Shown piece by piece: positions 1 to 8,467 of a stretch of 64,000 nucleotides of DNA. This DNA comes from JBJMQS01 sp045802605. Lineage in GTDB: Bacteria > Planctomycetota > Planctomycetia > Gemmatales > Gemmataceae. How positions within the stretch are numbered: the first letter of the stretch is position 1; each line of letters starts with the position of its first letter. Location of the stretch: positions 186,001 through 250,000 of the forward strand of contig JBJMQS010000056.1 of the NCBI GenBank assembly GCA_045802605.1. The letters are read 5' to 3'. The notes beneath the pieces are model-generated. The model saw only the letters and a list, made by a program, of their open reading frames with translations, searched no databases and was not told the origin of the DNA. The translations under genes were made by a program, and so were the position numbers.

Positions 1-901
1 TGCGGTGCCGAAACTGAACAACGAGCTTTTGCCGCGATCCCACGGGCACCAAACGTTTTACAAATGTCCGGATTCCTTTTTTCTTAATGATCTTTTTTGC
101 GTCTTCGGTGGCTAGGTCTTTTTCCTTAAGACAACACAGCTCTTTTTCACCCAGCACCACCCGGAACAACGTCACAGTGTCGTCGAATTTCTCGTTCATT
201 ACCACATTTTCGAAGTAATGGATAATGGGGTACAGTTGGAGGCTGCTTGTGGTGTTTTGCAGCGTGTACTCATTTTGAACCGTCAGCAACAGATGATCTG
301 GGTCATACAGGTTGCCGTCGAGCGGAACACGTGCAAATTCAAAAGTTAGTTGCCATTTCGTCCGCATGAAGGGACCACGTAGAAGTTCCGTGATGGCACC
401 TCCAAGTTTTGAGCCAACGAGCTTGCCCGTGACGCCGTCAAATACTTTGCCAGCCAATTGCTGAGAGCGTGTAAGGTGCCACGTCGCGAGTTGCGTCATG
501 ATTTCTTTGAATTCCCCAAAGACGGCTTCTCGTGCGAACCGTTCGACCGTTCCACTCATGAATGCGAAAACGAGAAGTGCAATACCGACTTCATAGAGCA
601 AATCCAACGCGGCGTGATGAAGTGTGAAACGGAATTTCTTGTACGTCGTCGTAGATTCCACGTTGGTCGCATCGCCTGAGGCTTGGTCACCTTGCTGCTG
701 TGAGACGTGCGCTTGTTGCGCACGAAGTTGCGCTATCCGCTCTTCCGCTTCTTCCCAAGAGGCAACAACGCATCTGATGCTGATCAGGCTGACCCCGAGG
801 ATCAAAAATGTCGGCCACGTGGCGCGACGCCAAGCATGCCACCAATGTGTATTGGCACCTTCGGATTTCGTGGTAGGTCGTTTTTCAAACGGGGGCGGCA
901 T
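1..901 (-). CDS. Hypothetical membrane protein, cut by the left window edge
   Basis: An uninterrupted minus-strand frame runs from an ATG at 901 to the window edge, giving 300 visible residues without a stop. A purine-rich GAGGTGA lies directly before the ATG. A hydrophobic segment at about residues 29-47 is followed by a charged, Gln-rich stretch with coiled-coil character, then a second hydrophobic segment at about 98-118. The rest is soluble and mixed alpha/beta. I recognise no family. The stretch is more AT-rich and uses codons less biased to G/C than the genes after 3 kb, consistent with acquired DNA. It is followed downstream of the candidate att site by normal chromosomal genes. The C terminus is outside the window. 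Confidence 0.7.
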   Translation of the reverse strand, partial: MPPPFEKRPTTKSEGANTHWWHAWRRATWPTFLILGVSLISIRCVVASWEEAEERIAQLRAQQAHVSQQQGDQASGDATNVESTTTYKKFRFTLHHAALDLLYEVGIALLVFAFMSGTVERFAREAVFGEFKEIMTQLATWHLTRSQQLAGKVFDGVTGKLVGSKLGGAITELLRGPFMRTKWQLTFEFARVPLDGNLYDPDHLLLTVQNEYTLQNTTSSLQLYPIIHYFENVVMNEKFDDTVTLFRVVLGEKELCCLKEKDLATEDAKKIIKKKGIRTFVKRLVPVGSRQKLVVQFRHR

Positions 902-970
902 TTCACCTCGGCCTCGTTTCAGAGAATGATGCAATTGATAAACGCTTAATTTTGCCTCAGAGATGCAAGT

Positions 971-2062
971 CTAGACTACCATTGCAACAGTCGACTCAGA
1001 CACTTGTGGAGCAATCTTTGCGACGAATAATCTCAGTTCGTCGATACCGTTGCGCCTGCAGGCGTCAAGCAAATCACTTCGTTTGTCCTTTATATCGATC
1101 CGCTCTCCATCCACGTATGCAACCCATCCTCCAAGGTGCCGCATCATTAGCTGAGGAAGTTCTTGCTCAAATACACGGTTAGACCAAAGGATGGATTCCA
1201 TCGCTTCCCGTACCGCTTTCTCACCTTCGCTGTCAGCGGGCGAAGACTCTCCCAATTCAGCTGACAAACGCCCCCGAGGAAATCGTGTAAATTGGCTTGA
1301 CACGTCGGGTCGATAGGTAGTTCCTCGCCTTAACAACATTCGCTGACCGCTTATTTGGAGTGACAGAAATCCCACGTAAATCGTCGCCGCGGTTAACTTG
1401 GTTACTGCCTGGACAATGAATGATCTGATCCAGATCTGATCATCGCAAAATGCGACCACACCCGCGAAAGCTATCGAATCAAACAACAATGCCAGATATA
1501 CGGGTGCCGCGATGATCAACAGCAGCGGCATCCATGAGGGCCGGTGGACCCACCGTGCGCTGACTTTCATCAAGGCTATATCGATAATAAGCAACAATGT
1601 ACCGGCGATGATTCGCCATGTCGCCTTGCCGGCCCATAGCGGAGCAAGATCCCGTATCCACTCGGAGGGAATCCACTGACCTCTGAGCAAACAAGTGACA
1701 GCGGCTAACGCAAAATTCGTAACAACCAGCAGCGCGCCCACGACTAACATGGACCGAAGGCTCGCTTTGAGTTGAAGGTATCGTAATATGACGAGCCCCG
1801 ATGGAAAAAGGAGCGCTGATCCAAGGCTCATTGGATAGCCAAAAACGTTAAGTGTTCCAAATGTCAACAAATAGTGCTGAAAAATCTGAAGGATACACAA
1901 GATAAGGGTGAGCAAGACGAGGGGTGTTACTCGCTGATGAGAACGCCAAAGATGTACGCCGATCGGCCACAGAAGGCATACGTAGGGAACTGAGGCAATC
2001 CACGTACTCACTCCACTGTGGTTGGGGATCGTGGTATGACTCAGAAGGGCCGAAGAAGCCAT
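971..2062 (-). CDS. Hypothetical multi-pass membrane protein with DUF5678-like C terminus
   Basis: About 363 residues with around seven hydrophobic segments in the first 240 residues. These are followed by a hydrophilic tail. The last 60 residues (GGWVAYVDGERI, then a spaced LLDACRRNGIDELRLFVAKI) resemble DUF5678-type modules, in which a Trp-Val-Ala, a short strand and a helix lead to a final strand. That resemblance is from memory and needs a profile search. I chose the ATG at 2062; a TTG at 2095 would add 11 residues. It has the same orientation as the gene at 1-901, about 70 bases upstream of it, so the two could be co-transcribed. Function unknown. Both may be cargo of the putative integrated element. 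Confidence 0.6.
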   Translation of the reverse strand: MASSALLSHTTIPNHSGVSTWIASVPYVCLLWPIGVHLWRSHQRVTPLVLLTLILCILQIFQHYLLTFGTLNVFGYPMSLGSALLFPSGLVILRYLQLKASLRSMLVVGALLVVTNFALAAVTCLLRGQWIPSEWIRDLAPLWAGKATWRIIAGTLLLIIDIALMKVSARWVHRPSWMPLLLIIAAPVYLALLFDSIAFAGVVAFCDDQIWIRSFIVQAVTKLTAATIYVGFLSLQISGQRMLLRRGTTYRPDVSSQFTRFPRGRLSAELGESSPADSEGEKAVREAMESILWSNRVFEQELPQLMMRHLGGWVAYVDGERIDIKDKRSDLLDACRRNGIDELRLFVAKIAPQVSESTVAMVV

Positions 2063-2394
2063 GGCGGGCAGGAGACTCAAAGATTCTCTCTTCAATATAA
2101 GGGCGCGGCCATTTGTCGGCCGTATGGCTTAGTTCTCTATTACTTTGAATTGTAAGTGGCCAGGTTTCAATGGCAAACCGCCGGGATGTGTGGAGAAGTG
2201 CTACGCCAAAAACAGCCCGGCCTCTCTTATTGATCGTCCAGAAGTCGGTAAATCTGAGGTCCGAGGATCTCTGCTAGGGGAATTGGGTGGCTCATTAATC
2301 CTATTGTTCCATCGGCGCGGTCATCCCCTTTCCTTCCGTCCGCCCTCGCCAGCCTAGCAATGGCAAGCTAAAGCCGGATCCAAAATCGCCAAGC

Positions 2395-2424
2395 AAAAAA
2401 GGCCGCTTTCCGAAGTCGGAAGCC
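2395..2424 (-). terminator. Possible intrinsic terminator hairpin
   Basis: The complementary arms GCTTTCCGA (2405-2413) and TCGGAAGC (2416-2423) pair with one bulge. On the minus strand they are followed by GGCC and six T residues. No clear minus-strand gene ends just upstream, so its use is doubtful. Confidence 0.3.
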
Positions 2425-2867
2425 TTCAGCTTTTTCACTTGCGAGTTTGGCACCACCGACCTTGGACCGCATGCCATCGGCCCCAATGACGGGTCCGGAC
2501 AACGGAAAGGAACTCTATGACCGACACAACGCAGCACTCGGTAGTCGTTCATTCATCTTAGAACGCGTAGGCGGCGTTGACATCAACACGTTGAGTTTCG
2601 TGAAGGATTTTGGCAGGCCGGGCGCGGCTTAACACGCCACCAACCTTGCGTGACCGCGTTAGTTACATTTCCTTCTCTTCAGGTCTAAGTATTTTCTTGG
2701 CCATGGAGTGGTGCCGGCTCAATTCTCCCAACCGCTGCGCTTGCGTGGCCGAGATATGAACGCAAAAAAGCGGCCGGCAAGTTACCTTGAAGTCAATGGG
2801 CGCACGAGCGCAGAAAGGTGGTCTCGGCCGGTTCAAACGGGTGAGTTTGGGTACCGGAAACGACAGC

Positions 2868-2911
2868 GGCCACAATCATGATTTGGCAAAGATTTGGCAA
2901 AGATTGTGGCC
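2868..2911. repeat. Inverted repeat flanking tandem 11-mers
   Basis: GGCCACAATC (2868-2877) and its complement GATTGTGGCC (2902-2911) enclose two adjacent copies of ATTTGGCAAAG (2881-2891, 2892-2902). Such arrangements can be recombinase or excisionase arm sites. It lies about 120 bases from the tRNA fragment, but no binding protein is visible here. Confidence 0.5.
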
Positions 2912-3028
2912 ATGTTGATGAAATGCTGCCGCAATGTGACTTCAACGCTGAAGTAAAAAAGACTCTAGTATATAAGGATAGTTCAACGCGGTCCCAGCAT
3001 CACAGCGATGTCACACAACGGCACAATC

Positions 3029-3086
3029 GCTAGCCTCAGGAGCTAGTGGGGGCAACCCCGTGCAGGTTCAAGTCCTGTTCCCGGCA
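3029..3086 (+). pseudogene. tRNA-Leu(CAG) 3' fragment, candidate attachment site
   Basis: The sequence folds as the 3' part of a class II tRNA. The anticodon stem is CTAGC (3030-3034) with GCTAG (3042-3046). The loop CTCAGGA carries the anticodon CAG (3037-3039). A long variable arm TGGGGGCAACCCCGT (3047-3061) follows, then a T arm GCAGG-TTCAAGT-CCTGT (3062-3078), the acceptor 3' strand TCCCGGC and discriminator A (3086). CCA is not encoded. The matching 5' acceptor GCCGGGA and a normal D arm are absent upstream; similarity to a tRNA fades before about 3020. A lone tRNA 3' end is the usual footprint left by a tRNA-integrating element. A decayed tRNA is the alternative. Confidence 0.75.
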
Positions 3087-3110
3087 ATGAAAAACGATTG
3101 TGCAATTCAC

Positions 3111-4385
3111 TTATCGCGGAGTTTTCCACCGATACGCGGCCAAGGCATTTGTTTCGCGGACAAAAAGCTCGTCCCCGCAGACACCGAGATGCGCCCATGT
3201 TTCGTCATCGCTGATTTTCAGCGAGTCAATCAGTTCAAATGCCTGCGGGTCGGCCTTGATCAAAAGCAACATACCGCGTTGGTCGAGGGTGAGGATCCGG
3301 TCGCCTTGGGCCACCATGCTGCAATACTGGCCAAAGGATTTGCTCGTCCATGTTTTTTTGCCAGTCTTAATGTCGACGCAGGTGAAACGTTGGTTCTGCA
3401 AATGCAGATAAACGTGATCGTTGATCAGCACCGGCGACGACATATACCCCGCGAGGTTGGCGACCCAGGATTCCTCGACTGAGAATCCACCGTCCTTGGC
3501 TGTCACTCGGTACAACCACGATTTGTTCTGATAGCTGCTCGTAAATATGGTATCCCCGACGATGAGGGGCGTGAGGATATTCATACCGCGAAAGGCCGGC
3601 ACCGCCTGCGACCACAGGACTTCGCCGCCGTCCAGATCCACGCCTGCCAGTTTCTCGCGCGTCTGCACCACCAGTTGTCTCTTGCCGGCTAAAGTGCCGA
3701 TGACCGGTGACGAGAAGGCGGAGCCGTACATGCCTCCTTTGTCTTCCAGGGCGCGCCACACGATATTGCCGGTCCGTTTATCTAGTTTGACCACCGACGC
3801 ACCCGCCTGGACGTAAACATGATCGCCGTCCACCAAGGGTGAACAAACAAACCCGAAATCCGGTAGCGAAGTTTTCAAATCTTGGACAAAGTCCTTTCTC
3901 CACATTTCTTTGCCGGTCTGAGCATCCAAGCAGACGAGCACATCGCGCATGCCGGCGACAAAGAGTCGCTCGCCGTCGAACGCCGGCGTCGAGCGAATCC
4001 AACTGCCGTTGGACGCCGCAAAGAAGGGGACCTTCATCGCGCCTTCCCATTCCGCCCGCCATCGTTCCTTGCCCGTTTTGCGATCGAATGCGTAAACGAC
4101 CTCCGCCTGTTTGTCCTTCGTCTCCGTCGTAAACACTAAGTCGTCGCTAACGATGGGCCCGGAATAACTCGGCCCCAACGACACCCGCCAGACCTGTTCC
4201 AATGATTCCTTCGAGAGTCGCTCGGGCCAAGTCGGCCCATGGAATTGGCTGTCGCGCGTCGGCCCGCGCCACTGGGCCCACCAATCCGCATTCTTGACCT
4301 GGGGGCTGTCCTCGGCGCTGGCCGTCAACCATGCCACACTCAGGAACAACAACGCCAAAAACATCACCTGTCGCGATCGCTTCAT
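3111..4385 (-). CDS. PQQ-binding-like beta-propeller protein, exported
   Basis: 424 residues. The N-terminal signal peptide ends near LTASAED. Repeated blades of the form aromatic/Asp-x-x-TGKExW follow (FDRKTGKERWR, LDAQTGKEMWRK, LDKRTGNIVWR, VDIKTGKKTW), the BamB/quinoprotein-like propeller. The WWAQWRGPTRDS start of the mature part is typical of planctomycete versions. The family holds both true quinoprotein dehydrogenases and scaffold proteins. No dehydrogenase calcium or PQQ ligand set is obvious, so I call no enzyme activity. ATG at 4385 has GGAG seven bases upstream. It is probably monocistronic or transcribed after the 4-TM gene at 4401-4856, whose stop lies 16 bases before its start. 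Confidence 0.85.
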   Translation of the reverse strand: MKRSRQVMFLALLFLSVAWLTASAEDSPQVKNADWWAQWRGPTRDSQFHGPTWPERLSKESLEQVWRVSLGPSYSGPIVSDDLVFTTETKDKQAEVVYAFDRKTGKERWRAEWEGAMKVPFFAASNGSWIRSTPAFDGERLFVAGMRDVLVCLDAQTGKEMWRKDFVQDLKTSLPDFGFVCSPLVDGDHVYVQAGASVVKLDKRTGNIVWRALEDKGGMYGSAFSSPVIGTLAGKRQLVVQTREKLAGVDLDGGEVLWSQAVPAFRGMNILTPLIVGDTIFTSSYQNKSWLYRVTAKDGGFSVEESWVANLAGYMSSPVLINDHVYLHLQNQRFTCVDIKTGKKTWTSKSFGQYCSMVAQGDRILTLDQRGMLLLIKADPQAFELIDSLKISDDETWAHLGVCGDELFVRETNALAAYRWKTPR

Positions 4386-4400
4386 CGATCCACTCCATGT

Positions 4401-4856
4401 TTAGGCGCGCACCATTGTTTTCCACAGAACAGTTAACATCAGCGCGGTGCGAACACTCCAGCCGATACTGCGGATCCAGTTGCCGCGCACAAGCGAACGA
4501 TGTGTCCGGGCATCAAACCCTGTGCTCAAACGCGTGTGATTCGGAATCTGCAATGCCGCGGTTGAAAGCCAGATTAACACAATCAGCCCAAGGCCGGCCC
4601 AACTCGCTGCGATTACACCTGGGGCCGGCGGCGCTATAGCAAGTATGATCGCGGTAATCATTTCTATGAGCATTGGCACGGCGACCAGCCGAGTTGTCGC
4701 TGCCGAATGGGCGGAGTGATAGGCCGCGAACTGATCACGTCCACTTTGAGCAAACAGAGGATAGTGCACGATCTGAACAAACCAGATCAGTCCTGTCATG
4801 AAGAGGGTTGACGCGACGTTGGCCAACAGGACGAGCTCGATCGCTTTGGCCGTCAT
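4401..4856 (-). CDS. Conserved 4-TM integral membrane protein
   Basis: 151 residues with four hydrophobic segments: about 8-30, 58-78, 84-102 and 127-148. The FMTGLIWFVQIVHYPLF start and a conserved His/Asn-rich loop (IPNHTRLSTGF) recall small DUF1772-like membrane proteins of unknown function, but I cannot confirm the family. Same strand and only 15 bases upstream of the PQQ propeller gene, so they probably form an operon. The ATG lacks a strong ribosome-binding site. Confidence 0.7.
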   Translation of the reverse strand: MTAKAIELVLLANVASTLFMTGLIWFVQIVHYPLFAQSGRDQFAAYHSAHSAATTRLVAVPMLIEMITAIILAIAPPAPGVIAASWAGLGLIVLIWLSTAALQIPNHTRLSTGFDARTHRSLVRGNWIRSIGWSVRTALMLTVLWKTMVRA

Positions 4857-5098
4857 GATTATTCAAATCCAGTAGCTGCTTGGACGGGCCAATGGTCGGC
4901 GCTAAGTTAGCGCAGCCTGCTTGACCGATATACCCCGTGACGTAAGTCTTTAGTCTTTTCCACCTCTCTCTCAGCCTTGTGGGGGAGAGGGGCCGGCCGA
5001 GGGGGAAGAGGCGCTAAGCGGCGAAAGCGCCATCCCCCCCACCGATCGACCGCGTAATCCTGAATCCCCAAACGGACACGCCACGAAACTAGCGGCGA

Positions 5099-5608
5099 CT
5101 ACTTCTCAGTTGCGTCTGCCGGCGGCATCAGAACGGCATCGATGATGTGAATGACTCCATTTTCGCAAATGATGTCCGTCTTCACCACGTTCACACCATT
5201 GATCGTTACAGCTCCATCTTTGACGGCAATTGCGATCGGCTGACCTTGGACAGTCTTGGCCGATTGCAATTTGACGACGTCGGCCGCCATGACCTTACCC
5301 GAAACGACGTGATAAGTGAGAACGCCTGCCAAAGCCTTCTTGTCCTTAAGCAATGCATCGAGCTTCTCTTTGGGAATCTTCTTGAATGCCTCATCAGTCG
5401 GCGCAAAAACAGTAAACGGCCCCTTGCCCTTCAGAGTCTCCACCAGGTCGGCCGCTTTCACGGCTGTCACCAAAGTTTTGAACGAGCCCGCGGAAACAGC
5501 GGTATCAACGATGTCTTTGCCAGGGTTAGTCATGGCCCAACTGGACTGGAGAGCCACGGCTGCCATTCCTGCGACCGCGAGGCTGCCCACAAACATATTC
5601 AGCTTCAT
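5099..5608 (-). CDS. Fasciclin (FAS1) domain protein, secreted
   Basis: 169 residues. The start is ATG 5608, preceded by AAGGCGAAGAGACA; a longer upstream frame has no such site. The signal peptide MKLNMFVGSLAVAGMAAVAL ends near SSWA. One FAS1 domain fills the rest: DIVDTAVSAGSFKTLVTAVK, then the H1 box (GPFTVFAPTDEAFKKIP), then a YHVV block (LTYHVVSGKVMAADV) and the H2-like VIHIIDAVLMP end. FAS1 proteins mediate adhesion in the envelope or matrix. It is divergent from the CarH-like regulator at 5884, with a 275-base shared upstream region, so light- or B12-dependent regulation is possible but unproven. Confidence 0.9.
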   Translation of the reverse strand: MKLNMFVGSLAVAGMAAVALQSSWAMTNPGKDIVDTAVSAGSFKTLVTAVKAADLVETLKGKGPFTVFAPTDEAFKKIPKEKLDALLKDKKALAGVLTYHVVSGKVMAADVVKLQSAKTVQGQPIAIAVKDGAVTINGVNVVKTDIICENGVIHIIDAVLMPPADATEK

Positions 5609-5883
5609 TGTCTCTTCGCCTTTTTGCGAGGATGTTAAGCCGCGGGGAGCACAGCGCCCTATCCCGCAGATAGGCATTCGCACCCTCATCGAATGCCGCA
5701 TGAAAATTCTCTTCGCTTGTCGCCAATCCAAAACGTTCAAATCGTTCACATTAATTTAACGAGAATGGGAGCCGCGTCAAGTGGTATCGAGTGATTTCCG
5801 GATATTGCGGCTGAGTTGGGCCTGGAGTTCGTGCAAATCGTCCATTAATATAATTGGTCAGCTACGTAGGTCTCGCTGCGGCA

Positions 5884-6819
5884 ATGGGAGACATGGGCGA
5901 ACACGGAGCCAAGCAATACCTGAGCACACTTCGCGTCTCCCAGGCGCTGGGAGTGAGCGTCAGTACCGTCAAGCGCTGGGTCGATGAAGGGATCTTGCCT
6001 GCGCACCGCACGGCCGGAGGCCATCGAAAATTGCTCGCCGCCGACGTGCTTGAACTGGCACGCCGTGGCGACTTGCCTCAAGCGGATTTGCTTCAGCTTG
6101 CAAACCGAGGCGGAGCCGGCGAAGGAAAATCCAACGCTGGCGAACCATCCGAAAAGCTCTACCGCAGTCTGCTCGCGGGGAAAACCGATCAGGTCCGCTT
6201 TGTCCTGCTGGGACAGTATCGCACGGGCAAGTCAATCGAAGAACTGGCCGACCAGACCATTGCGCCCGCCATGCGCCGCATCGGCGAAGATTGGGCCGCC
6301 CAGCGCATCGATGTCATGGAAGAACATCGCGCATCGCAAATCTGCACCGCAGTGCTCTGCGAACTCAAGGGCCTGATCGAAGCCCGCGCGGGCAAGACCG
6401 AATTCCGTGCGGTGGGCGGCAGCCCGGAGGGAGACCTTTCGATCCTGCCCACATTACTCGTGCAAATGGTGCTACTCGACTCCGGATGGGAGGCGATCAA
6501 TCTTGGACCCAACACGCCCTTCGCCAGTTTCGCCAAGGCCATCGTCGAACTCCGGCCGCGGCTGCTGTGGCTGTCGGTTTCTCATCGCACGCCCGATCGT
6601 GAGTTTGTTCAGCAATATCGCAAGCTTTTTGATCAGGCCGAACGAGCCGGCGTGGCCGTCGCCCTCGGCGGGCGGGCTCTGACAGAATCCATTCGTTTGC
6701 AATTGCCTTACACTTCGTTCGGTGATGGTCTGAAGCACCTCTCCGCCTTTGCGAAAACACTTTACCCCCGCCCTGTGCCCCGCCGCCGTGGCCGGCCTCC
6801 AGTTAAGCGGGCGGAGTGA
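5884..6819 (+). CDS. MerR/excisionase-type HTH regulator with CarH-like B12-binding domain
   Basis: 311 residues from ATG 5884; a TTG at 5854 is an alternative. Residues about 10-60 are a winged helix-turn-helix of the MerR/excisionase type (LRVSQALGVSVSTVKRW, then AGGHRKL). Residues about 90-155 form the helical bundle of cobalamin-binding photoreceptors, with the W-x9-EH signature of CarH (W137, E147, H148) intact. A Rossmann-like B12-binding domain follows (GWEAINLGPNTP, ALGGRAL). The Co-ligating His expected before the first helix of that domain is missing: the segment reads SPEGDLSILPTLL. The C terminus is basic (RRRGRPPVKRAE), like an AT-hook. It probably represses or activates nearby genes such as the divergent fasciclin gene. 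Whether it binds B12 is open. Confidence 0.85.
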   Translation: MGDMGEHGAKQYLSTLRVSQALGVSVSTVKRWVDEGILPAHRTAGGHRKLLAADVLELARRGDLPQADLLQLANRGGAGEGKSNAGEPSEKLYRSLLAGKTDQVRFVLLGQYRTGKSIEELADQTIAPAMRRIGEDWAAQRIDVMEEHRASQICTAVLCELKGLIEARAGKTEFRAVGGSPEGDLSILPTLLVQMVLLDSGWEAINLGPNTPFASFAKAIVELRPRLLWLSVSHRTPDREFVQQYRKLFDQAERAGVAVALGGRALTESIRLQLPYTSFGDGLKHLSAFAKTLYPRPVPRRRGRPPVKRAE

Positions 6820-6839
6820 ATTGCTTGGGACATGCCCCC

Positions 6840-7382
6840 TCACGCTGCCGAGCGTCGCTCGTTGGATCGCCGCTTGTCGTCTGGCCAAGTCAACACGGCG
6901 ACATCCACGCGATCGTTGAGGTGTTGCAGTTCCAGTTTCAGGCGGAGGGGTTGAGCCAGGAATTCGGTCAGATAATTGGTCAGGGTGGCGCCGCCGGCTT
7001 CGAGGTCATCGCGATAGGGGAACGACAGGGTGCCGGTGAGGCGGAGCAGGGCGGTGTTGAGTGGTGAGAGGTTGAACGGTTGCGGCGTCTGGAGATCGAA
7101 TTTGAGATGAGCCACTTTTTGCGATGCCTTCTTGAGACGAATCCACATCCGTGCGCCGAGAATCGCATTGGGCAGCGCACTGTAATTCGCCACCACCAGG
7201 CCGATCTTGATGCCGACTTGCCGGACGCCGTCGCGGCTATTGCCGAGGAAGAATTCCTTGTCGATCAAGTACGGTTTGAGCGAGGGCTGTTCGCGTCGCA
7301 CACGGACGACCCAGAAATAGAGCGTCGCCAGCATCGACGCCACGGAACCCACCGCGCCGAAATACGCTAAGTAAGATTCCAT
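6840..7382 (-). CDS. Hypothetical single-TM protein
   Basis: 180 residues starting at ATG 7382, which has CGGAGG seven bases upstream; the ATG at 7412 is less well supported. One hydrophobic segment at the N terminus (YLAYFGAVGSVASMLATLYF) is followed by a basic stop-transfer stretch and a soluble beta-rich domain of about 140 residues. No family recognised. It converges with the regulator gene, with 20 bases between stops and no hairpin visible. Confidence 0.65.
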   Translation of the reverse strand: MESYLAYFGAVGSVASMLATLYFWVVRVRREQPSLKPYLIDKEFFLGNSRDGVRQVGIKIGLVVANYSALPNAILGARMWIRLKKASQKVAHLKFDLQTPQPFNLSPLNTALLRLTGTLSFPYRDDLEAGGATLTNYLTEFLAQPLRLKLELQHLNDRVDVAVLTWPDDKRRSNERRSAA

Positions 7383-7514
7383 GCCGGCCTCCGACGACGC
7401 GGACACAAGCATCGAAGATTAGCAGATGCAGTGAATTAGGCCTAGCGGAAATGGATGCGGCTGGGGTCCGCAGAGATCACTTACAAAGGGTAACACAGCG
7501 TGAGACGTTCGGCT

Positions 7515-8213
7515 CTAGTCAATTTTCCGCAGTCTGCGCCAGATGCGTCGGCCGAGGATTGGTCCGGCAACAGCACAACAGAGGAAGATCGATGTGGGTT
7601 CGGGTACCGCGGTGATCGTGAAATAGACCCCGGTGGAGTCATTGAAGAAATCGGAGGTCGTACTGCCGTCGCCCAGGGCAAAATCAATGATGTCTCCGCT
7701 GGCGATGACTGATGTCGTCGTCAGAGTTGGGCCCGCACCTTGGCCAATCATGTTGCCGCTCGTCAGTTCGATACCGTTTCTCACGATGTGCGCATCAGTC
7801 GTCGCCGGCGTGTCATCGTCGCGGCCGGCGAGCATCGCGGTGATCTGCACTGTGCCGTTGATGGGTGAAATAAATCGCAGAAGCGCATACTCGGTCGAAG
7901 GGGACGAGCCCGGGTGCATGATCATCTCATTCGGGGCCCACGTGGCGGTTCCGCTGTCATAGGGATTCACTTGATCGGTATTGTGGCTCACGACAGGAAT
8001 ATTGTTGCTGAGGCTCCAGGTCACGATGGGGCCAGACGAGGAGGTCACATTGAGGAAGTTAAACCCCGTGCCCGTGGCGATGCCACGATAACCGTAGCTC
8101 CAAAGGCCATTGGGGTTGCCGTTGGTGATCGAGAAACTGTTGTTGCCGCTGAAGACCTGCGCTGGAGCGGAGCCAGCCGCGGCAAGCAGAACGATACAGA
8201 CGATGTATCTCAT
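7515..8213 (-). CDS. PEP-CTERM sorting-domain protein
   Basis: 232 residues: signal peptide (MRYIVCIVLLAAAGSAPA), a secreted beta-rich middle, and a C-terminal sorting signal consisting of VPEPTS, a hydrophobic helix (IFLCCAVAGPIL) and a basic tail (RRIWRRLRK). Proteins with this signal are processed by an exosortase and released to the surface or matrix; no exosortase lies in this window. The passenger is of unknown function. The codons are ordinary. It stands alone between the small membrane protein and katG. Confidence 0.85.
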   Translation of the reverse strand: MRYIVCIVLLAAAGSAPAQVFSGNNSFSITNGNPNGLWSYGYRGIATGTGFNFLNVTSSSGPIVTWSLSNNIPVVSHNTDQVNPYDSGTATWAPNEMIMHPGSSPSTEYALLRFISPINGTVQITAMLAGRDDDTPATTDAHIVRNGIELTSGNMIGQGAGPTLTTTSVIASGDIIDFALGDGSTTSDFFNDSTGVYFTITAVPEPTSIFLCCAVAGPILGRRIWRRLRKID

Positions 8214-8413
8214 GGGATATTCTCACGCATGAACATCTGACGAATGAGCACTTTGCCGATTGGATTTCTTGCCCCTGTCCTACTCCACCGCTGTAGATTC
8301 GGTTAGGCAAAAAGAGCGTTTTTCTTGGAAATATTTGTGGCGTGCCACTCCCTACGCATCTAAGACGAGGCATTCGACCAATGTCTTTGTTTCGGCCGAA
8401 GCTGGAACGGAAT

Positions 8414-8454
8414 GAAAAAGGGACGTCCTGCCAGCTCAAAGCAAGACGTCCCTT
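8414..8454 (-). terminator. Intrinsic terminator of katG
   Basis: Perfect 10-base arms AAGGGACGTC (8418-8427) and GACGTCCCTT (8445-8454) are separated by 17 bases. Read on the minus strand, the stem is followed by a T run (AAAA/G on the plus strand at 8415-8420). It begins 14 bases beyond the katG stop, in the right place and direction. Confidence 0.8.
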
Positions 8455-8467
8455 GTGGGGGACTCGA

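Larger units (their letters stand above)
2063..3019. other. Gene-poor stretch, about 950 bases
   Basis: Only short overlapping open frames occur on both strands, none with a convincing start, codon pattern or recognisable product. It contains one hairpin with a T/A run (2395-2424) and one inverted repeat around tandem 11-mers (2868-2911), listed separately. Its position directly before a tRNA fragment fits the non-coding end of an integrated element, or decayed genes. Confidence 0.5.

Noticed and set aside
2301..2875. Minus-strand short frames at 2301-2552 and 2663-2875
   Set aside because: They lack ribosome-binding sites and protein-like composition; one covers the hairpin at 2395-2424. 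Decayed gene pieces cannot be excluded.
3020..3086. Functional tRNA-Leu gene
   Set aside because: The acceptor 5' strand GCCGGGA and a proper D arm are missing upstream, so a mature tRNA could not form.
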